From NCBI GenBank assembly GCA_025922795.1, contig JAICHC010000023.1:1-12333 (forward strand): a stretch of DNA of 12,333 nt, read 5' to 3'. The stretch is from Candidatus Binatia bacterium. GTDB lineage: Bacteria > Desulfobacterota_B > Binatia > UBA9968. Every line of letters begins with the position of its first letter. Position 1 is the first letter of the stretch. This document shows, in pieces, positions 1 to 9,576 of this stretch. A program made the translations under genes and the position numbers. The notes beneath the pieces were generated by a model that made no database searches, was not told where the DNA came from, and saw nothing but the letters and a program-made list of their open reading frames with translations.

Positions 1-56
1 CAGGGGGTGACATTTTCGCTCAGCAGATAAGGTGACATATTCGCTAATCTTCAACA
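1..56. mobile_element. Probable insertion-sequence terminus (partial, runs off left edge)
   Basis: Two near-identical 15-bp direct repeats, GGTGACATTTTCGCT at 6-20 and GGTGACATATTCGCT at 31-45, lie 25 bp apart and are followed by TTCAACA at 50-56. On the minus strand the segment reads TGTTGAAGATTAGCGAATAT and onward, that is, a TGT end followed by repeated AGCGAAWATGTCACC units. Tandem internal repeats behind a 5'-TGT tip are known from the ends of IS21-family and some IS481-like elements. No transposase is visible because only about 50 bases lie in the window, so the family assignment is a guess. The element would sit directly against the end of the YejE-like permease gene. Confidence 0.45.
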
Positions 57-1124
57 GCCGCGCAGGCGCGGGTCGAGCACTTCGCGGAGTCCTTCGCCGA
101 CCAGGTAATAGGCGAGCACGGTAATAAAGATGGCGAAGCCCGGAAACACGGCAAGCCACCAGGCGAAAGTGGCGCCGCTCGCTTCGCGCAGGATGGAACC
201 CCAGGTGACCAGTTGGGCCGGCACGCCGATGCCGAGAAAGCTCAAACTCGATTCGACCAGAATCGCACCGGCGATCCCGAGGACCACGGAAACGATGACC
301 GGCGCCAATGCATTCGGCAAGATATGCCGGAACATGACGTTGCGATCAGACACGCCGAGCGCGATCGCCGAGGTCACATAGTCCTGGTTTCGGATCCGGA
401 GAAATTCATTGCGCGTGAAGCGCGCGATTCCGACCCAGCTGGTCATGCCAATAATCGCCATGGTTAAGAAGATGCTGGGGGGCAAGAGTGCGGCAACGGT
501 GATCAAAAGAAAAAAGGTCGGAATGGAGAGCATGATTTCGAACAAGCGGGAGATCACCAAGTCCGCCCAGGAGCCAAAATAACCGGCAATGGCCCCGAGA
601 ATGACGCCGATGATCACGGCGATACCGACCGCCACAAAGCCGATGGAAAGAGATATCCTCGACCCGTGAACCATGCCTGCCATAACGTCACGGCCTAATT
701 TGTCGGTGCCGAACCAGTGTCGCATTGAAGGAGGTTCGAGCGGCTCGAGCAAGTTAATGCCGGTGGCGCGGTAAGGGATCGGCGGGAAAACGGCTTTGGC
801 ACCTTCGAGCTTCTTGAAATCGACATTCAATAGCTCGGCCGGCCACCGGCCGAGATCGCCGTCGACAATGTAGCTGCGGATGATCGGAAAATAGGTTTTG
901 CCGCGATATTCAAGATAATAAGGTTTATCGTTGGCAATAAAATCGGCAAACACCGCGATGAATACCAGGAAACAGACCACATAGAAACCCGCCAGGGCGA
1001 TCGGATTGCGCTTAAAACGTTTCCAAACGTCGGACCATAGTCCACGGCTGAGAACGGCACTAGCCGACGAAGTCTCGGAATCAATAGTTTTAAAAGATGC
1101 GGCTTCGGTCCGGTTCAAGGTCAT
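51..1124 (-). CDS. YejE-like ABC peptide transporter permease (DppC/OppC family)
   Basis: Inner-membrane permease (357 aa) of a peptide-type ABC importer. After a polar N-terminus, TM1 lies near residues 42-62. An extended periplasmic insert follows at about 66-137, starting IANDKPYYLEYRGKTYFP, then the family signature FGTDKLGRDV from residue 138, several further TM segments, the cytoplasmic ATPase-contacting EAA loop (ALGVSDRN...FRHILPNALAP) and the terminal DPRLR. The long insert after TM1 resembles E. coli YejE (microcin C/peptide uptake) and is longer than in ordinary DppC/OppC. The start ATG overlaps the stop of the upstream permease gene as ATGA; no Shine-Dalgarno sequence is evident, so translational coupling is likely. 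The last codons (GGC TGT TGA) run into an insertion-sequence-like end, so the extreme C-terminus and stop may be supplied by the element. Family assignment is firm; the substrate is inferred. Confidence 0.9.
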   Translation of the reverse strand: MTLNRTEAASFKTIDSETSSASAVLSRGLWSDVWKRFKRNPIALAGFYVVCFLVFIAVFADFIANDKPYYLEYRGKTYFPIIRSYIVDGDLGRWPAELLNVDFKKLEGAKAVFPPIPYRATGINLLEPLEPPSMRHWFGTDKLGRDVMAGMVHGSRISLSIGFVAVGIAVIIGVILGAIAGYFGSWADLVISRLFEIMLSIPTFFLLITVAALLPPSIFLTMAIIGMTSWVGIARFTRNEFLRIRNQDYVTSAIALGVSDRNVMFRHILPNALAPVIVSVVLGIAGAILVESSLSFLGIGVPAQLVTWGSILREASGATFAWWLAVFPGFAIFITVLAYYLVGEGLREVLDPRLRGC

Positions 1125-2152
1125 TGCAGGCGACGTCCGAAGGCGATTCGCGGATCGACGATCGACAGCAGAATATCCGAAATTAAAATGCCGATCAGGG
1201 TGAGCACGGCAGTGACCGTCAACAGCGCCAGGACCGTCGGGTAATCGCGCGCCAGAACCGACTCGTAACCCAGCTGGCCCAATCCGGGAATTGAGAAAAT
1301 CGTTTCGATGATAATGCTCCCGCCGATCAAACCGGGCAGAATGGACGCCAAAATCGTCACCTGGGGAATCAGCGAATTACGCAACACATGTTTTAGGATA
1401 ACGGTTTTTTCTTGAAGTCCTTTGGCTCGCGCCACCTGAACGTAGTCCTGGCCCAAGACTTCGAGCATGCTCGAGCGCATGTAACGCGACAAACCGGCGA
1501 AACCGTCGTAAGAGAGCAAGACCACCGGCAGGAACAAGTGCCAGGCGTGATCCTTGATTTTTTGCCAGAGCGGCCAGTGGTCGGAAAAATCGAGCGACTC
1601 AAGCCCGCCAGGCGGAAATAGGTAATAAAAATCACCGCCGCAGAGAAACACCAGCGCCATGGTCGCGGCCCACACCAACGGCACGGCAAAAAGCACGAAT
1701 GCTGCGAGAGTGGTCACGCGATCGCCGAAAGTATGGGGATGGGTAGCGGAATAGATTCCCAGGGGAATGGCAACCAGATAAACGACGATGATGGACCAGG
1801 CATTCAGCGTAAGGGTTATCGGCAAGCGTTCGGCGATTTTGTTCCAAACCGGCTGATTATCTTTAAACGACTCGCCGAAACTCAGCGTCGCCAGATTTTT
1901 CAGCCAAACGGCATACTGCACGTGGAGCGGTTGATCGAGACCGTACTGGGAGCGCCACTGGGCCATCGCTTCGTCCACGGCACCACGCTTCTCGACGGAT
2001 ATGCCGGCGCCGGCTGCGGCGCCCAGACCTCCGGCCGCGCGCAGCTCAGCCGGGTCACCCGGTGCCAGACGCATGACTAAGAACGCGATGAGCGTGATCC
2101 CGATGAAAGTCGGAATGATCAGCAGCAGACGCTGAACCAAGTAGGCGGTCAT
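1121..2152 (-). CDS. YejB-like ABC peptide transporter permease (DppB/OppB family)
   Basis: Inner-membrane permease (343 aa) that should pair with the YejE-like subunit. The N-terminus (YLVQRLLLIIPTFIGI, then MRLAPGDPAE) is typical of the DppB/OppB/YejB family. A periplasmic loop follows, then TM helices, the EAA-type loop (YVQVARAKGLQEKTVILKHVLRNSL) and the conserved end RDYPTVLAL ... IVDPRI. A CGGDFYYLFPPGG segment followed by WQKIKDHAWHLFLPV resembles the YejB subgroup more than DppB. The gene begins 9 bp after the stop of the binding-protein gene, and its stop overlaps the next permease start by 4 bp, so it is part of one operon. No strong Shine-Dalgarno sequence is visible. The subgroup call rests on remembered sequence similarity, not on a search. 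Confidence 0.9.
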   Translation of the reverse strand: MTAYLVQRLLLIIPTFIGITLIAFLVMRLAPGDPAELRAAGGLGAAAGAGISVEKRGAVDEAMAQWRSQYGLDQPLHVQYAVWLKNLATLSFGESFKDNQPVWNKIAERLPITLTLNAWSIIVVYLVAIPLGIYSATHPHTFGDRVTTLAAFVLFAVPLVWAATMALVFLCGGDFYYLFPPGGLESLDFSDHWPLWQKIKDHAWHLFLPVVLLSYDGFAGLSRYMRSSMLEVLGQDYVQVARAKGLQEKTVILKHVLRNSLIPQVTILASILPGLIGGSIIIETIFSIPGLGQLGYESVLARDYPTVLALLTVTAVLTLIGILISDILLSIVDPRIAFGRRLQ

Positions 2153-2161
2153 ACGATTTGG

Positions 2162-3937
2162 CTACCGTGACGTGAGGGTGCTGCTGTATTTTTGTCTCGA
2201 TGCCGGAACCCACCAGTCGATCGGTCGCAAACCGTCCGGAAATACTTCGACGTTCTGAAAACGCCGGTGTACTGCCGACACACGCTTGCTGACGTACAGA
2301 AAAGTATAGGGCTGCTCCTCGTGCAGAATCTGTTGAAATTCCTTGTACAGCTGAATGCGCTTTTCTTCATCGAATTGGCGCCGGTACTGCTCCAAAATCT
2401 CATCGACGCGGTCATTCTTGTAGCTGATCGCGTTCGACCCTTTGTTGGCCGCCTGGGACGAGTGCCAGACCTGGTAAGCATCGGGCTCGGTTGTCGACAT
2501 CTGCCAGCCGAGTACGACGGCATCAAATTGATGATTCTTGACATCGTTAAGGAAAATCGTCCAGTCCAGCTCGCGCACGCTGGCAGCGATGCCGTGTTTG
2601 TGAAGTTCGTCTAACAGCACGAGAGCGACGCTTTTGCGGACAGCGTTGCCGGAGTTGATCTTGATCTCAAAGCGCAATGGCGTTGTCTCGCCATCAATGA
2701 CTTTGTCCAGCACGCCGTCGCCATCCGTATCCCGCCAACCCGCGTCGCGAAGCAAAGCCAGCGCTTTTTGCGGATCGAATGGGTAGGTCTTCAGAGTCTT
2801 GTCATATTCGGGACGAAACAAATAGATATGACTATCGACGACTTCACCGAGACCGAACAGCACGCTTTCGACGATTTGCTTGCGGGGGGTGAGATGGGTC
2901 ATCGCCTGGCGAACTCGCTTGTCGCGAAAGATCGGGTGATCGTTATTCCAGCCAATATAGGTGTATGTCGGCGCGTAGTATTCGTATTTCCTAAAGTTCT
3001 GTTTAAATCGTTCGCTGTTGGTGCCGCGAACATGCTGCACCGGTTGTAAGACTTCCATGTAATCGAGGCTGCCGCTCTTGAGCCGGATCAACGCTGCATC
3101 GAAGTTGTTAATCACGCGAAATTTTAGCCGGTCCAGGTAAGGCTGGTCGATTCCCTCCTTGCCGTTGCCCCAGTAATCCGGATCGCGCACCAACTCCACC
3201 TCCCGGCCGGTCTTCCAGAAGTTGAATTGGTAGGGGCCGCTGCCCAGGGGATCGCGACTATAATTTCGATTGAACTGCTCGCCAAACTGTTTGACCGCAT
3301 CGGGCAACTTGGCGGGATCTTGCGTGAGGTCGCGCACGCTTACGTGCGCCAGCAGGTTGTCCGGATCGTAATAATGACGCGGCAGCACGGCAATGGCGCC
3401 GAGCACGCTTTCATTCAAAAAATACGGTTCCTTGATCGAGAAGCGAATCGTGTAGGGATCGACTAGCTGAGCATCGACCAGCGAGTCATAATAGACGCGC
3501 AAAAATGGCGCATTGACGAAAGGACATTTGATCGCCTTCACGCTGAACAGAACATCCTCGCCGGTGATCGGCCGGCCATCCTGGAATTTGGCATCTTTAC
3601 GGATCTTGAAAGTATAAGTGAGCTTGTCTTGAGAAATCTCGGGCCGCGCCTCGGCGATCAACGGTTTGAAAGCCAGCGTGCGCGGATCCCGCGTCAAGAG
3701 AGCTTCAAAAACGTAAGCCAGCACCTCGCTCGAACCTGCGTCGCTGGAGGTCAAGGGATTGAGCTGTTCCGGATCGCTCAGGGTATGAAGGACCAGCCAG
3801 TCGCCGGTCACAGGTGGGCCAGAAACTTTCGTGTTCGGCGCCGTCTGCGCCTCGCCGACGGTGACCTCGGTCTGGTCGCCGCAGCCGAGCAACAGCAGTA
3901 ATGCCAGCAGAGTTCGCCAAGTTATCCGAAACATCAC
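2162..3937 (-). CDS. Peptide ABC transporter substrate-binding lipoprotein (family 5, YejA/OppA-like)
   Basis: Periplasmic solute-binding protein (591 aa) of the SBP_bac_5 family that feeds the two downstream permeases. It has a signal peptide with lipobox LLGC (Cys19), so it should be a membrane-anchored lipoprotein. Family landmarks include the early SDPEQLNPLTSSDAGSSEVL segment, TYTFKIRKDAKFQDGRPITGEDVLFS, DPLGSGPYQF and RDPDYWGNG, then a C-terminal lobe ending near PIDWWVPAS. A DTDGDGVLDK acidic loop at about 403-412 resembles a calcium-binding loop and is recurrent in this branch. Length is close to YejA (about 600 aa). The first codon at 3937 is GTG, immediately followed by ATG (3934). 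The ATG shares its A with the upstream gene's TGA stop and is an equally likely start. No convincing Shine-Dalgarno sequence is seen, consistent with coupling to the upstream lipoprotein gene. The ligand (oligopeptide or other) cannot be told from sequence. Confidence 0.92.
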   Translation of the reverse strand: MMFRITWRTLLALLLLLGCGDQTEVTVGEAQTAPNTKVSGPPVTGDWLVLHTLSDPEQLNPLTSSDAGSSEVLAYVFEALLTRDPRTLAFKPLIAEARPEISQDKLTYTFKIRKDAKFQDGRPITGEDVLFSVKAIKCPFVNAPFLRVYYDSLVDAQLVDPYTIRFSIKEPYFLNESVLGAIAVLPRHYYDPDNLLAHVSVRDLTQDPAKLPDAVKQFGEQFNRNYSRDPLGSGPYQFNFWKTGREVELVRDPDYWGNGKEGIDQPYLDRLKFRVINNFDAALIRLKSGSLDYMEVLQPVQHVRGTNSERFKQNFRKYEYYAPTYTYIGWNNDHPIFRDKRVRQAMTHLTPRKQIVESVLFGLGEVVDSHIYLFRPEYDKTLKTYPFDPQKALALLRDAGWRDTDGDGVLDKVIDGETTPLRFEIKINSGNAVRKSVALVLLDELHKHGIAASVRELDWTIFLNDVKNHQFDAVVLGWQMSTTEPDAYQVWHSSQAANKGSNAISYKNDRVDEILEQYRRQFDEEKRIQLYKEFQQILHEEQPYTFLYVSKRVSAVHRRFQNVEVFPDGLRPIDWWVPASRQKYSSTLTSR

Positions 3938-4758
3938 TTACTGCCTATCGCTTCAATCGGAACTTCTTGAGCGTGCGCCGGCATTTGCTGGGAGAAAAGA
4001 TCGGGCGCAATCGCGCCGTTGAGCTCCGGCTCTTTGTACCGAATTTCAAGTTTTTTCTTTTGCTTGTTGGATTCGAAGACAATCCTCGTCGGAAACAGCC
4101 CGGCCGAAGTGGCGACGTAGTCACTGAAGGTGGCGGTCAACTCAGGCTTATCACCATCATTGAAACGTTGCCATTGAGTCGGTACCGGCTGATGGTCGTC
4201 GAACGCCACGATGTCGCGGGCGTGCCCGTTGGATGAAAAAACCAGCGTGTTGCCGTCCTGCTTCCAGCCCCGCGACGTCTCCACGGGGGGCAAGCCCATC
4301 AGCAGCATAGTGATTTCTTCGAGCTCCAATGGAATCTGCGTATAGCGCTGCAAATTTTCCATCGTCGCCCGGCCGCGCACGAACACGCCTTCGCGCGGAT
4401 GATAGCCGACAATTTCTTGATCATTGGCGGTTACGATCAATATCGCGCCGAGAAACGTCAGCGTTTCCAGACGCAGGCGGTCGGGCCTTTGCACGATGAC
4501 CGCTTCCTGAAACCCTTGTTTGCCTTCCGGCCCGGCATAGTCAACCTGAGCCAGCGCGCGCAGTGAGCGAAAATGCTCGCGACGCTGGCCGATCGACTCG
4601 ATCAATTGACTCGACTGCCACCGGGGCGCGGGCAATTTAGGCGCACTCGGCGGCCCAACGGTCGTACAACCGCCAAATCCCAAAGCGAGCGCTGCAAGTA
4701 CAAAAAGTGTTAACGGCTGGAGCGAGGGGACCGCGGCGCGCCCGGGGAGCCGAATCAA
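3934..4758 (-). CDS. Putative LolA/LolB-fold lipoprotein (DUF4292-like)
   Basis: A 274-aa protein with a hydrophobic N-terminal signal (about residues 16-30) ending in FGGC (Cys31), so probably a lipoprotein. The body has the feel of the LolA/LolB half-barrel family. FRSLRALAQVDYAGPEGKQG is followed by a strand EAVIVQRPDRLRLETLTFLG, a region like IVTANDQEIVGYHPREGVFV, and later a FSDYVATSAGLFPTRIVF strand that resembles the DUF4292 C-terminal part. Members are predicted to bind acyl chains or lipoproteins in the envelope. The start codon is TTG, overlapping the TPR gene stop as TTGA, with a GGAG about 8-9 bases upstream that supports it. Gene 3 of the operon begins at its stop. Family assignment is by pattern only and no function has been shown. 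Confidence 0.6.
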   Translation of the reverse strand: MIRLPGRAAVPSLQPLTLFVLAALALGFGGCTTVGPPSAPKLPAPRWQSSQLIESIGQRREHFRSLRALAQVDYAGPEGKQGFQEAVIVQRPDRLRLETLTFLGAILIVTANDQEIVGYHPREGVFVRGRATMENLQRYTQIPLELEEITMLLMGLPPVETSRGWKQDGNTLVFSSNGHARDIVAFDDHQPVPTQWQRFNDGDKPELTATFSDYVATSAGLFPTRIVFESNKQKKKLEIRYKEPELNGAIAPDLFSQQMPAHAQEVPIEAIGSK

Positions 4759-6527
4759 ATCTTTTTCTCCAGGCGCTGGATTTTTTCACTAATGCGTTTG
4801 ATCTGATCGCTTTCCTTCGAGCGCTTGAGCGCTTCGCGGTAGCGCACCAGCGCCCGGTCGGTCTTGCCGACCTTTTCGTAGGCGTCGGCGAGGTGCTCGA
4901 TGATCGTCGGATCATCGACGGTGATCTCGACCGCGCGCTCGAGCTGCTCGATAGCTCTGACATAATCGCCTTTTTGATAGTAAACCCAGCCGAGGCTGTC
5001 GATGTAGAAGCCGTCATTGGGTTGAAGCTTGAGCGCGCGCAGGATCAGCTCTTCCGCTTCTTCGAGCTGCACGCCCATTTCGGCCCAGGTATAGCCGAGA
5101 TAGTTGAGCGCGGCGGCATTTCGCGGGTTGAGCTCGATGGCTTTCTTCATGCTCGCGACCGATTTTTCCTTGTTCTTGTTCTCGTCATGGAGCGCCCCGA
5201 TTTGAAAGTAAGCTTCGTCGCTGTTCGGATCCAGCGTCAACACCCGCTCCATCGCTTGGATCGCCTTGGGGTACTCCTTGGACTTGCGATACAGCGAGCT
5301 TAAAAATGCATAAAGTTCTTTGCGATCGTTGCGCTTTTTGAGCGCCGGCTGGAGCACTTCGATCGCCTTTTTGGTTTGCTCTTTGCGGTCGTAGAGATAC
5401 GCCGCTTGCACCCGGGCATCGACGTAAAGCTCGCTTTTTTCGGCCACGCGCTCGAACGTCTCGAGCGCCTTGTCGTCCGCCTTCATTTCGATGTATGTGG
5501 CGCCGAGGTAGTAGCGCGCGCGATCGTTCTCGGGATCACCGGCCAGAACCAAATTGAATTCGGTCGCCGCGCGCTCGAAATCGCCTTTTTCAAACGAAAT
5601 CAGACCGATCTTAATCCGCGTCTCGCGCGGGTCGACCTCCGAACCTTGCAGCGACTCGAACTGGCGCATGGCTTCATCGAGTTTGTTCTGGCCGACGTAA
5701 AGCTCGCCTAGACGGCGTCGCGCCCAGACATTTTGCGCGTTAACTTGCAGCAAACGCTGGTACGTTTGAATCGCCTCCTCGCTCTTGCCTTCCAGCTCGT
5801 AGACCAGCGCCAAATCCATCAGGACCGCTTCTGATTTGGGATTGAACTCCAACGCCTTGCGATAGCTCTGCTCGGCGGCCAGATAGAGCTTGCTTTTGGC
5901 GCGCACGCGACCGAGATAGTAGTGCCCCAAGGCTGAATTGGGGTTGAGCGTGAGGAGTTCCTCGAGGCGCTGACTCGCCCGTGGCAAGTCTTCGACCTGC
6001 AAGTAAAGCGCGCCGAGATAGAGCAACGCTTCTTGGTTTTTCGAATCGAGTTCGAGGACCTGGTTGTATTCGTTGATCCCCTTTTGATTATCGCCGAGCG
6101 AGGAATAAAGACCGGCCAGGAGCAGGTGATTATCGACTTCCTTTGGATCCAGCTTGACTGCGGCCTCCGCCTCGAGCAGCGCGTTCTTTAGGTCGCCTTT
6201 GCGCAGGTACAGCGATGCCAACCGGAAATGCAGAAAGGCATCGTCAGGGTTCGCCTTGGAAGCACCTTCGAATTCCTTGAGTGCCTCGTCGAAATCGCCC
6301 TCGCCCAAGAGAAGCTGGCCCTTTAGGAAGTGATTGATCACCGCCGCTTCGGCCGGGATTTCAATCTTCGGCTGGTTTCGAAATGGCGCTGCTTCCGGCG
6401 TCAAATTCAAATTCAAATCGTCTGGAGGTAGCTTGGGCTCGGGAACTGTCGTCGAGCAGCCGCACAAAAGCAGCAAAAGGAGTGTCGCCCGAAATGAGCG
6501 CGTGGCCATTATTTGAAGGGTTAACAT
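4755..6527 (-). CDS. TPR-repeat lipoprotein
   Basis: A 590-aa protein with a short signal peptide and lipobox LCGC (Cys24), followed by a low-complexity PEPKLPPDD linker. Back-to-back 34-residue tetratricopeptide repeats run from about residue 60 to the C-terminus, probably a dozen or more, with typical A-x-x-x-Y/F-x-x-x-L-x-x-x-P spacing. Such superhelices act as protein-interaction scaffolds; here it would face the periplasm from a membrane. It is the first gene of the five-gene operon and overlaps the next start. The ATG at 6527 is followed in frame by ATG at 6507, which gives a more compact signal (MATRSFRATLLLLLLCGC). Neither has a clear Shine-Dalgarno sequence, so the start is uncertain by six codons. 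The binding partner is unknown. Confidence 0.85.
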   Translation of the reverse strand: MLTLQIMATRSFRATLLLLLLCGCSTTVPEPKLPPDDLNLNLTPEAAPFRNQPKIEIPAEAAVINHFLKGQLLLGEGDFDEALKEFEGASKANPDDAFLHFRLASLYLRKGDLKNALLEAEAAVKLDPKEVDNHLLLAGLYSSLGDNQKGINEYNQVLELDSKNQEALLYLGALYLQVEDLPRASQRLEELLTLNPNSALGHYYLGRVRAKSKLYLAAEQSYRKALEFNPKSEAVLMDLALVYELEGKSEEAIQTYQRLLQVNAQNVWARRRLGELYVGQNKLDEAMRQFESLQGSEVDPRETRIKIGLISFEKGDFERAATEFNLVLAGDPENDRARYYLGATYIEMKADDKALETFERVAEKSELYVDARVQAAYLYDRKEQTKKAIEVLQPALKKRNDRKELYAFLSSLYRKSKEYPKAIQAMERVLTLDPNSDEAYFQIGALHDENKNKEKSVASMKKAIELNPRNAAALNYLGYTWAEMGVQLEEAEELILRALKLQPNDGFYIDSLGWVYYQKGDYVRAIEQLERAVEITVDDPTIIEHLADAYEKVGKTDRALVRYREALKRSKESDQIKRISEKIQRLEKKI

Positions 6528-6605
6528 AACAGGTACAGGGGGTCAACGCGATGTTCGGTGAGCTTCATTCAGCCGGATAACTATGTTAATTTCTTTGCGA
6601 AAGTT

Positions 6606-6621
6606 TGGCACGAACACTGCC
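6606..6621 (+). promoter_or_regulatory. Candidate sigma-54 (-24/-12) promoter upstream of ligA
   Basis: TGGCACGAACACTGCC matches the sigma-54 consensus TGGCACG-N4-TTGCW with exact spacing. The -24 half is perfect and the -12 half reads CTGCC. The predicted transcript start is about 6632, giving a leader of roughly 16 nt before the ligA ATG at 6648. Sigma-54 control of a replication ligase would be unusual and the match could be chance. Confidence 0.3.
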
Positions 6622-6626
6622 GCTAA

Positions 6627-8983
<2,357 letters not shown>

Positions 8984-9113
8984 TTGGCCCTCCTTGTTGG
9001 ATCAACGATTGCGTATTGTGCCGGGATCGACTCGCCAAAGGGCAAAGCCTCAAACGGGTTACAACACTCGCTCGGCGCGCTCTTCGGTAACCGGGCCCCC
9101 TCGAAACGGCGCC

Positions 9114-9143
9114 AGCCTACAAAAGTCAAAGCGCGCTTGTCAA
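9114..9143 (-). promoter_or_regulatory. Candidate sigma-70 promoter for the RRM gene
   Basis: On the minus strand, a perfect -35 TTGACA (9143-9138) is followed after 18 bp by TAGGCT (9119-9114), which keeps the key T, A and final T of a -10 box. The plus strand of the same site reads TTGTCA (9137-9142), a possible overlapping -35 for the divergent acylphosphatase gene, with only a weak -10 (TTTATC, 9160-9165). Confidence 0.3.
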
Positions 9144-9203
9144 ATATTTAAAATGGCACTTTATCGAACCGCGGCGCTGCTGCTAAGTTGTAGCGGAGGA
9201 ACC

Positions 9204-9497
9204 ATGGTGGACAGTCCTGCGGCAAGCGCACGCGTGCAGCTAACGATCCGAGGACGCGTCCAAGGTGTCTACTATCGCGCCTCGATGGTCCAGGAAGCAC
9301 AAAAGCTCGGGCTTACAGGTTGGGTACGAAACTGCGGTGATGGGTCGGTGGAAGCGATCGCCCAAGGCACCAGGGACCAACTCGAAAACTTGATTTCGTG
9401 GTGCCGCCAGGGCCCCCCGGGCGCCAAGGTCACCCAGGTCGACGTGCAGTGGCAAGCCGCGCAAAAAAGCGAGCGGGAGTTTTCAATCAAACGGTGA
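9204..9497 (+). CDS. acyP: Acylphosphatase
   Basis: Small cytosolic enzyme (97 aa) that hydrolyses carboxyl-phosphate bonds such as acetyl phosphate or 1,3-bisphosphoglycerate. It has the family motif GRVQGVYYR with catalytic Arg25, then GLTGWVRN with catalytic Asn43, followed by GDGSVEAIAQG and GPPGAKVTQVDV. The length equals a standard acylphosphatase. The reading frame stays open upstream, but GGAGGA at 9195-9200 and the family length favour ATG 9204. The spacing is short, and GTG 9207 is an alternative. It stands alone, divergent from the RRM gene and convergent with the micropeptide gene, with a strong hairpin just downstream. Confidence 0.95.
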   Translation: MVDSPAASARVQLTIRGRVQGVYYRASMVQEAQKLGLTGWVRNCGDGSVEAIAQGTRDQLENLISWCRQGPPGAKVTQVDVQWQAAQKSEREFSIKR

Positions 9498-9516
9498 TCG
9501 ACGAGCGGCGGCCGTC

Positions 9517-9548
9517 ACCGGTGAGAGGAGGTGCGTCCTCTCACCGGT
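9517..9548. terminator. Strong hairpin between convergent genes (bidirectional terminator-like)
   Basis: A perfect 13-bp inverted repeat, ACCGGTGAGAGGA (9517-9529) and TCCTCTCACCGGT (9536-9548), with a 6-nt loop GGTGCG. It sits between the acylphosphatase stop (9497) and the micropeptide stop (9577), where a shared terminator is expected. There is no T-tract on either side, so it is not a canonical intrinsic terminator. It may instead protect 3' ends or work with Rho. Confidence 0.6.
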
Positions 9549-9576
9549 AAGCAGCCTCGGAACGTTGAGAAATAGC

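Noticed and set aside
1..45. The two GGTGACAT repeats as a CRISPR array
   Set aside because: There are only two 15-bp copies with a 10-bp gap, far too short for CRISPR repeats and spacers; an insertion-sequence end fits better.
4707..5303. Long plus-strand open frame (198 codons) antisense to the TPR gene
   Set aside because: It lies wholly inside the TPR gene, has no recognisable domain or ribosome binding site, and reflects GC-biased codon use on the opposite strand.
6521..6589. 8-bp inverted repeat TTAACATA / TATGTTAA between the TPR operon and ligA
   Set aside because: The arms are 53 bp apart, A/T-rich and short, no -35 partner is convincing for either TATGTT, and chance occurrence is likely.
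9153..9203. Upstream in-frame ATG giving acylphosphatase an N-terminal extension that looks like a short lipoprotein signal (ALLLSC)
   Set aside because: The hydrophobic stretch is too short for a real signal, the GGAGGA site precedes ATG 9204, and the core family length fits the shorter start.
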